From Saprospiraceae bacterium (GTDB taxonomy: Bacteria; Bacteroidota; Bacteroidia; Chitinophagales; Saprospiraceae), in NCBI GenBank assembly GCA_016709995.1, contig JADJLQ010000002.1:558001-622000 (forward strand): a DNA stretch of 64,000 bases, given 5' to 3'. Shown piece by piece: positions 58,991 through 64,000 of this stretch. Under the pieces are notes generated by a model. The model made no database searches. It worked only from the letters and a program-made list of their open reading frames with translations, and had not been told where the DNA came from. The translations under genes were made by a program, and so were the position numbers. Every line of letters starts with the position of its first letter. Positions within the stretch are counted from its first letter, which is position 1.

Positions 58991-60082
58991 CTAACTGAAT
59001 GATCGGTGTATCAGAGCACTTAGTTTTTTTGCAGACACCAGCCAGTCAAAATCTTTGGCCCTCATCAATCCTTTTTGAATCATAGTACCTGGATCAATTA
59101 AAGATGTCGACATGGCCTCAGCTACTGCTAAAGAGTCCGTGGGATTGACGAGTAAAGCCGCCCCTTGGGTGATCTCAGGGTAACAGGATCTGTCAGCAGC
59201 TATCACCGGTACTCCGGTTTGAAAAGCCTCAACCAACTGGATACCAAATCCTTCATATTCTGATAGATTGATGAGGGCGGCGGCAAATGCCAAAAGTTGG
59301 ACTTTTTTTTCTTCTGACAGATAACCAGTCTCCAGGATGTCCTTTTTGTTGGGGCTTTGAGCCAATGAATGCAAGAATTTGTCATGTTTACCCATTCGTC
59401 TGCCCGCCAGGACCAATTGATGGTTGGTCTTATACTTCGATTTAAACAGATCGAATGCTTTAATAATGAGGTCCACGTTTTTTCGATCGTGTATAGAGCT
59501 AATGGATATAAAATAAGGGTATTCCGGAGGAATTGATAGTGGGGAAGGCCGGACATTTATGCCAGCTGCATTGGATAGGATCTCGATTTTTTGCGAACCT
59601 ACTCCGTAGTGCTTAATGATTTCTTTTTTTGAAAAATCACTGACAGTAATCAGATGGGTCGCCTTACGGATATTCCTTTTTAATATATATTGATAGTAGA
59701 ATCTGTGATCCCAGGGTAAAGCATCCGGCAATACCAATGGCGATATATCATGGATCGTGATGATGGACGGGATTAGAAGGTTGTCCGGCAAAATTGGTTC
59801 AGGGGAATAATAAAGATCCGCCTGGTATTTTATCAATGCCTTTTTTAGACTGATCTCTGTCCAATACCACAATAATAGTGGATGACGGGATACCGGGTAT
59901 AAGGATACCGCTCTGACCTGGGCACCCGGGGGCACGATAATGTCTTGTCGTCTATCATAAAATAGTATAAACTCATGTTCAGGATGGAGCAGGATGAGTC
60001 GTGATATTAATTCATAAGCATGCCTGCCGATGCCTTCCAACTTGTCATGAAGGAGCAATCTGGCGTTGATAGCTATGCGCAT
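58991..60082 (-). CDS. Glycosyltransferase family 4
   Basis: From the ATG at 60082 the protein has 363 residues with the GT-B fold of family 4: N-terminal MRIAINARLLLHDKLEGIGRHAYELISRL, then the C-terminal donor-binding part with YPYFISISSIHDRKNVDLIIKAF and the EX7E-type motif LSEYEGFGIQLVEAFQTGVPVIAADR (both Glu present). The enzyme transfers a sugar from a nucleotide donor in polysaccharide or glycolipid synthesis. An extended frame to 60154 would add a non-homologous tail. It is divergent from the GH78 gene and follows the start of deoC by 34 bases. Confidence 0.88.
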   Translation of the reverse strand: MRIAINARLLLHDKLEGIGRHAYELISRLILLHPEHEFILFYDRRQDIIVPPGAQVRAVSLYPVSRHPLLLWYWTEISLKKALIKYQADLYYSPEPILPDNLLIPSIITIHDISPLVLPDALPWDHRFYYQYILKRNIRKATHLITVSDFSKKEIIKHYGVGSQKIEILSNAAGINVRPSPLSIPPEYPYFISISSIHDRKNVDLIIKAFDLFKSKYKTNHQLVLAGRRMGKHDKFLHSLAQSPNKKDILETGYLSEEKKVQLLAFAAALINLSEYEGFGIQLVEAFQTGVPVIAADRSCYPEITQGAALLVNPTDSLAVAEAMSTSLIDPGTMIQKGLMRAKDFDWLVSAKKLSALIHRSFS

Positions 60083-60291
60083 CACACAAAGATGGAAAAA
60101 ATGCTTTATTAAATGGAGAGTAGTCGACTCATTGGCTTTCTTAACCAAAATCAAAAGGCGATTATTAAAGCGGTGGATGAATTGGTTTAACAGGTTGTCT
60201 TCTAATTAAGATTATTCTTGGATAGAGTTCTTTTTACCAATACAATTCAATCCTTTGGTGATATCTTTTCTTACTTTTAATCAAATTTTAA

Positions 60292-63012
60292 ATGGCTATC
60301 ATGAAATCTTTGTACACAATTTTGCTTTCTACCTTGTTTATTTCGCTTTTGGCTCAACCCCTCAAGGTATATGACCTTAGGGTTGAACAATTATCCAACC
60401 CAATGGGACTGGACTCAAGACAACCCAGATTTAGTTGGAAGCTCCAATCCGAAATGCCTAATACGATCCAATCTGCTTATGAGGTCACTGTATCAACCTC
60501 ACCTGATTTTAATAAGAAGACGATCGTGTGGAACACCAGGCAGACCTCTGACCAATCGGTTTATATCACCTATGCCGGACTTCCATTGACTTCCAATACT
60601 ACTTATTATTGGAAATTGATCGTTTGGGACAATCATGAGCATATGACTTCATCGACCCAGGCAGCTTGGTGGCATACCGGCTTGTTTGATCAGAAAGACT
60701 GGACAGCCAAATGGATTTCTCCTATCATTGATACGACTATAAAGGAATTATTTCCGAGCCCCATGTTGAGGAAAGAATTTAACATTAAAAAAGATGTACG
60801 CTCAGCTACCTTATATATCAGTTCAAAAGGTCTGTACGAAGCAAAAATCAATGGTGCACGAGTAGGACAGGATTACCTTACACCCGGCTGGACCAGTTAC
60901 AATCATCGTATTCAATACCAGGCTTATGATGTAACCAGCCAGTTAACAAAAGGAATGAATGCCATCGGCATCACCTTAGGCAAAGGATGGTTTGGCGGAG
61001 AAGTAGGTTGGATCAAAAACACCAATATCTACGGTGGTGAATTATCTGCTATCGCTCAGATCATGCTCACCTTAAAAGATGGGTCTACCATGATATTAGC
61101 TACAGACGATAGTTGGACTTATTCGACAGGGCCTATCCTGTTTTCAGAGATCTATCATGGAGAGCGATACGATGCAAGAAAAGAAAATGATCGTTGGGCT
61201 ACTCCTGGAAATACAACAGGTAGTTGGAAGCCTGTAAAAGTACAGCCATACGATCTGGGAGTTTTAATCGGTACTTATAATGAACCTGTGAGAAAACATG
61301 AAACAATCAAACCTGTCAAATGGCTCATCACTCCTGAAGGGGATACAGTATTGGATTTTGGCCAAAATATGGTAGGCTGGGTAAAAGTATCGGCGACTGG
61401 TCCGGCAGGAACGGAGATCACGTTATCCCATGCAGAAGTACTGGACAAATTTGGGAATTTTTATACCGAAAATCTCAGGCATGCCAAAGAATCTAATACC
61501 TATATTTTGAAAGGAAAAGGCGAAGAGACCTTTGAGCCACACTTTACTTTCCAGGGATTTAGATTTATCAAAGTGCAGGGGTATCCCGGCCCTATCTCGC
61601 TGGACAAATTTGAGGGTATCGTATTATATTCTGACATGCAGCGAGTGGGTACTTATGAATGTTCCAATACCCTGATCAATCAACTGCAGCACAATATCCA
61701 ATGGGGTCAACGAGGAAATTTTCTTGATGTACCAACGGATTGTCCTCAACGCGACGAACGACTTGGTTGGACAGGCGATGCTCAGGCATTTTCGAGAACA
61801 GCAGCCTATAATTTTGATGTGCAAAACTTTTTTGCAAAATGGTTGCAAGATCTCTCTGCTGACCAAAATCCAGATGGAGGAGTACCGCATGTAATTCCGA
61901 ATGCGCTTAGACCAGAGGCGGCAGCTTCAGCGGGGTGGGCAGATGCTGCTACCATCATTCCCTGGAATATGTATACCATCTATGGAGACACTTCTTTTCT
62001 CAAAAGACAATATCCCAGCATGAAAAAGTGGGTGCAGTATATGGTGGATAGTAGTAATCAATATCTTTGGAACAAAGGATTTCATTTTGGAGATTGGTTA
62101 TTTTATAGTTTAGGTGATGACCGTGATGGCCGTTCGGCAGTTACTGATAAATACCTGATAGCACAATGTTTTTTTGCCAATAGTGTGGATATCATGATAA
62201 ACTCAGCGGAAGTGTTGGGCAAGTCTGAGGATCAAAAGTATTATAAAGATTTATTGAATAAAGTTAAGTCAGCTTTTAGAAAAGAATATGTCACTGGATC
62301 AGGCAGGTTGGTGTCGAGCACACAGACTGCTTATGTACTGGTCTTGCAATTTGATATGCTGGAAGAAGGTCACCGGGAGGTGGCTGCAAAAAGGCTGGCT
62401 GACAACGTGAAATCTTATAACTATCATATCACCACCGGATTTTTAGGCACTCCTTATATCTGTCATGTATTGTCGCGATATGGTTATACTGATTTTGCCT
62501 ACAGATTATTATTACAGGATACGTATCCATCCTGGTTGTATCCTGTTAAAATGGGGGCTACTACCATCTGGGAACGATGGGACGGCATCAAGCCTGACAG
62601 CACTTTTCAGTCTGCCAGTATGAACTCGTTTAATCATTACGCCTACGGTGCGATTGGTGATTGGATGTATCGGGTGGTGTGTGGATTAGAAATCGAGCAA
62701 CCTGGTTATAAAAAAAGTGTGATCCAGCCGATGCTGAGTGATTCACTATCATATGCCAAGAGCAGCACCATGACGCCATATGGATTAATTAGCTCTGGAT
62801 GGAATAAAAAATCAAGTTCGACTGAATTTACAATCGAAATTCCTGTAAATACGACTTCTACCATCATTCTACCAATATCTAAAGCCTCTATTATAAAATT
62901 AAATGGTATGCCCATCGATACTTATGAAAAAGTAAAAATAATTGAAAGAAAGGATGATAGGGTGTCAGTGCAAGTTGGATCCGGTAAATATTTATTTGAA
63001 GTATCAAAATAA
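60292..63012 (+). CDS. Exported alpha-L-rhamnosidase, glycoside hydrolase family 78
   Basis: The 906-residue protein has a signal peptide (start ATG 60292 or 60301, ending SLLAQP). N-terminal beta-sandwich domains follow (about 25-360, including LGKGWFGGEVGW and ISSKGLYEAKING). The GH78 (alpha/alpha)6 barrel contains the family signature DVPTDCPQRDERLGWTGD at about 479-496 with the acidic residues of the active site, then GDWLFYSLGDDRD and TIWERWDGIKPD. The C-terminal beta-sandwich ends near residue 900. The enzyme releases terminal alpha-L-rhamnose from plant or bacterial polysaccharides; it works in the periplasm or on the surface. There is no T9SS tail. No SusCD pair is adjacent. Confidence 0.92.
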   Translation: MAIMKSLYTILLSTLFISLLAQPLKVYDLRVEQLSNPMGLDSRQPRFSWKLQSEMPNTIQSAYEVTVSTSPDFNKKTIVWNTRQTSDQSVYITYAGLPLTSNTTYYWKLIVWDNHEHMTSSTQAAWWHTGLFDQKDWTAKWISPIIDTTIKELFPSPMLRKEFNIKKDVRSATLYISSKGLYEAKINGARVGQDYLTPGWTSYNHRIQYQAYDVTSQLTKGMNAIGITLGKGWFGGEVGWIKNTNIYGGELSAIAQIMLTLKDGSTMILATDDSWTYSTGPILFSEIYHGERYDARKENDRWATPGNTTGSWKPVKVQPYDLGVLIGTYNEPVRKHETIKPVKWLITPEGDTVLDFGQNMVGWVKVSATGPAGTEITLSHAEVLDKFGNFYTENLRHAKESNTYILKGKGEETFEPHFTFQGFRFIKVQGYPGPISLDKFEGIVLYSDMQRVGTYECSNTLINQLQHNIQWGQRGNFLDVPTDCPQRDERLGWTGDAQAFSRTAAYNFDVQNFFAKWLQDLSADQNPDGGVPHVIPNALRPEAAASAGWADAATIIPWNMYTIYGDTSFLKRQYPSMKKWVQYMVDSSNQYLWNKGFHFGDWLFYSLGDDRDGRSAVTDKYLIAQCFFANSVDIMINSAEVLGKSEDQKYYKDLLNKVKSAFRKEYVTGSGRLVSSTQTAYVLVLQFDMLEEGHREVAAKRLADNVKSYNYHITTGFLGTPYICHVLSRYGYTDFAYRLLLQDTYPSWLYPVKMGATTIWERWDGIKPDSTFQSASMNSFNHYAYGAIGDWMYRVVCGLEIEQPGYKKSVIQPMLSDSLSYAKSSTMTPYGLISSGWNKKSSSTEFTIEIPVNTTSTIILPISKASIIKLNGMPIDTYEKVKIIERKDDRVSVQVGSGKYLFEVSK

Positions 63013-63100
63013 TATTAGGAGGTCATTTCTAACATATATAAGTTACAGATGACTATTTGGTTAATTTTTAGATATTTGTCTGAATATTACCATTTAAAAC

Positions 63101-63910
63101 ATGGAGCTGAAAGAACCCTTAATGATAATAAAAATTGGTGGCAATGTATTGGACCATCATGAGGACACTATTGATTTTTTACAAAAACTGATAAAATATC
63201 CCAACCGAAAAATATTAGTTCATGGTGGTGGAAAGATCGCCACAGACCTATCTGCTCGATTAGGTATAGACACCAGGATGGTCGATGGTAGGAGGATCAC
63301 TGATTTTGAAACGTTAAAGATCGCCACCATGGTCTATGCCGGCTGGACCAATAAAAGCCTGGTGGCACATCTGCAATCCATGGAAGTAAATGCACTAGGG
63401 TTGAGCGGCGCTGACCTTAACCTTATACAAGCCAATAAAAGAGAGAATCGGGATATAGACTATGGATGGGTTGGAGATGTGGCCCGCGTCTACGTAAAAA
63501 GATGGGCTTTCCTTTTAGAAAACGGAGTGTTGCCCGTATTGTGTGCCATCACTCATGATAATAAAGGGCATTTGCTCAATACTAATGCAGATACCATAGC
63601 CTCAGAACTGGCAATAGCTTTATCTACGAAATATCCCGTTCAATTAATCTATTGCTTCGAGAAAAAGGGGGTGATGCTGGATCAGAATGATGAGGACAGC
63701 GTATTGACCAGATTAGACCGTGAGCGCTTTTTAAAACTGAAAGATCAAGGCATTATTTCAAAGGGTATGATTCCCAAACTGGAAAATGCATTCAAAGCTT
63801 CCGCTAAAGGTCTCAATGATGTTTATATTTGTGCTGCCCAGGACATTGATAGATTTCAATCAACGGGTACTCAGATATGCCAATCTCCATTACTCAGCTC
63901 GACTCACTAA
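63101..63910 (+). CDS. argB: Acetylglutamate kinase (possibly N-succinylglutamate-specific)
   Basis: The 269-residue amino acid kinase-fold enzyme has the phosphate-binding KIGGNVLD near residue 12, VHGGGK, the ligand segment RMVDGRRITD, GLSGADLNLI and the nucleotide-binding NTNADTIASELA. It phosphorylates N-acyl-L-glutamate in arginine synthesis. Many Bacteroidota use succinylated rather than acetylated intermediates, and this cannot be decided here. The next gene (argE-like, M20 peptidase) starts inside it (34-base overlap), typical of a compact arg operon. No Arg-sensing N-terminal helix is seen. Confidence 0.88.
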   Translation: MELKEPLMIIKIGGNVLDHHEDTIDFLQKLIKYPNRKILVHGGGKIATDLSARLGIDTRMVDGRRITDFETLKIATMVYAGWTNKSLVAHLQSMEVNALGLSGADLNLIQANKRENRDIDYGWVGDVARVYVKRWAFLLENGVLPVLCAITHDNKGHLLNTNADTIASELAIALSTKYPVQLIYCFEKKGVMLDQNDEDSVLTRLDRERFLKLKDQGIISKGMIPKLENAFKASAKGLNDVYICAAQDIDRFQSTGTQICQSPLLSSTH

Positions 63911-64000
63911 CTGCCAAAGCGATTTCACTGCTTGAAGCACTCATAGCTATTCCAGCATATAGTAAAGAAGAGGATGAGAGAGCCAGCCTATTAGTTGATT
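63877..64000 (+). CDS. argE: Partial M20 family deacylase, probably acetylornithine deacetylase (ArgE)
   Basis: The window ends after 41 codons. The ATG at 63877 lies inside argB in another frame; the frame reads MPISITQLDSLTAKAISLLE then ALIAIPAYSKEEDERASLLVD, which matches the N-terminal helix of M20 deacylases (LLExLIxIPSxSxEE). With argB upstream, ArgE (or its succinyl-ornithine equivalent) is the likely identity. The frame is open to the edge; only the N-terminal part can be judged. Confidence 0.65.
   Translation, partial: MPISITQLDSLTAKAISLLEALIAIPAYSKEEDERASLLVD

Noticed and set aside
1..64000. CRISPR arrays, tRNA, rRNA, insertion sequences and prophage genes
   Set aside because: I looked for regular repeats, tRNA-like arms, transposase and phage motifs and found none that hold up.

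Overview
The window comes from a member of the Bacteroidota, most likely an uncultivated Saprospiria- or Chitinophagia-like lineage. That placement is inferred from several signs. Three secreted enzymes end in a type IX secretion (T9SS) sorting domain, and there is a PorP/SprF-family protein and a CarboxypepD-type TonB-dependent receptor. Several genes have the Bacteroidota -7 promoter element TAnnTTTG, and start codons generally lack Shine-Dalgarno sequences. I see no rRNA, tRNA, CRISPR array, insertion sequence or prophage. Gene density is high and base composition is even, so this reads as ordinary chromosome with a strong secreted, envelope and degradative content.

Layout. 1-4300: the 5' end of a polytopic membrane protein, a T9SS-sorted esterase-like hydrolase, a T9SS-sorted subtilisin-like protease and an NHL-repeat lipoprotein. 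4312-7229: an exported Mn-type superoxide dismutase, divergent from an exported GH65 enzyme. 7393-10783: the transglutaminase / alpha-E / circularly permuted ATP-grasp operon. 11165-13404: a NatAB-like ABC exporter. 13592-16758: a serine beta-lactamase-like hydrolase, PorP/SprF and an acidic orphan. 16771-21738: module A, made of a DUF1592-type diheme cytochrome, a Tat-exported DUF1552 protein and a DUF2231-cytochrome c-LRR membrane protein. 21833-29417: an HMA protein, TrmB, a DegQ-like protease, a large HExxH/beta-propeller/beta-barrel fusion, a TrpF-like protein and small proteins. 29444-33598: adenine deaminase, two Skp/OmpH chaperones, a YqeY protein and a glycine-rich RRM protein. 33953-42886: an SMP-30/NHL-like lipoprotein, a ceramidase-like protein, then module B, made of a DUF1549/DUF1553 cytochrome lipoprotein, a DUF1501 protein, a Tat-exported TIM-barrel isomerase and a second DUF2231-cytochrome c-LRR protein. 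43205-53952: an ABC six-TM protein without ATPase, a TonB receptor, a GT9 glycosyltransferase, an M4 metalloprotease coupled to a small secreted protein, a Cys-rich secreted protein and a CBS/cysteine synthase. 54152-60082: two bare AraC-type DNA-binding proteins, a diheme cytochrome, a sugar-catabolic operon (PfkB kinase, TMEM175 channel, sugar isomerase, DeoC) and a GT4. 60292-64000: GH78 alpha-L-rhamnosidase, then argB and the start of argE.

The most interesting feature is the pair of non-identical but equivalent modules A and B. Each encodes an exported multidomain diheme cytochrome of the kind best known from Planctomycetes and an exported DUF1552 or DUF1501 partner. Each ends in the same rare architecture: a DUF2231 membrane domain with conserved histidines, one c-type heme motif and a leucine-rich-repeat tail. 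I infer two parallel periplasmic oxidation systems for different substrates that pass electrons to the membrane through paralogous anchors.

Two sequence oddities bear on these modules. An 11-G tract lies inside the DUF1592 gene. A 7-A tract separates the only good ATG of the DUF1501 gene from the rest of its reading frame, so that gene is frameshifted, read by slippage, or mis-assembled. In several places promoter or terminator elements show that the longest open frame starts too early, and I moved those starts downstream.
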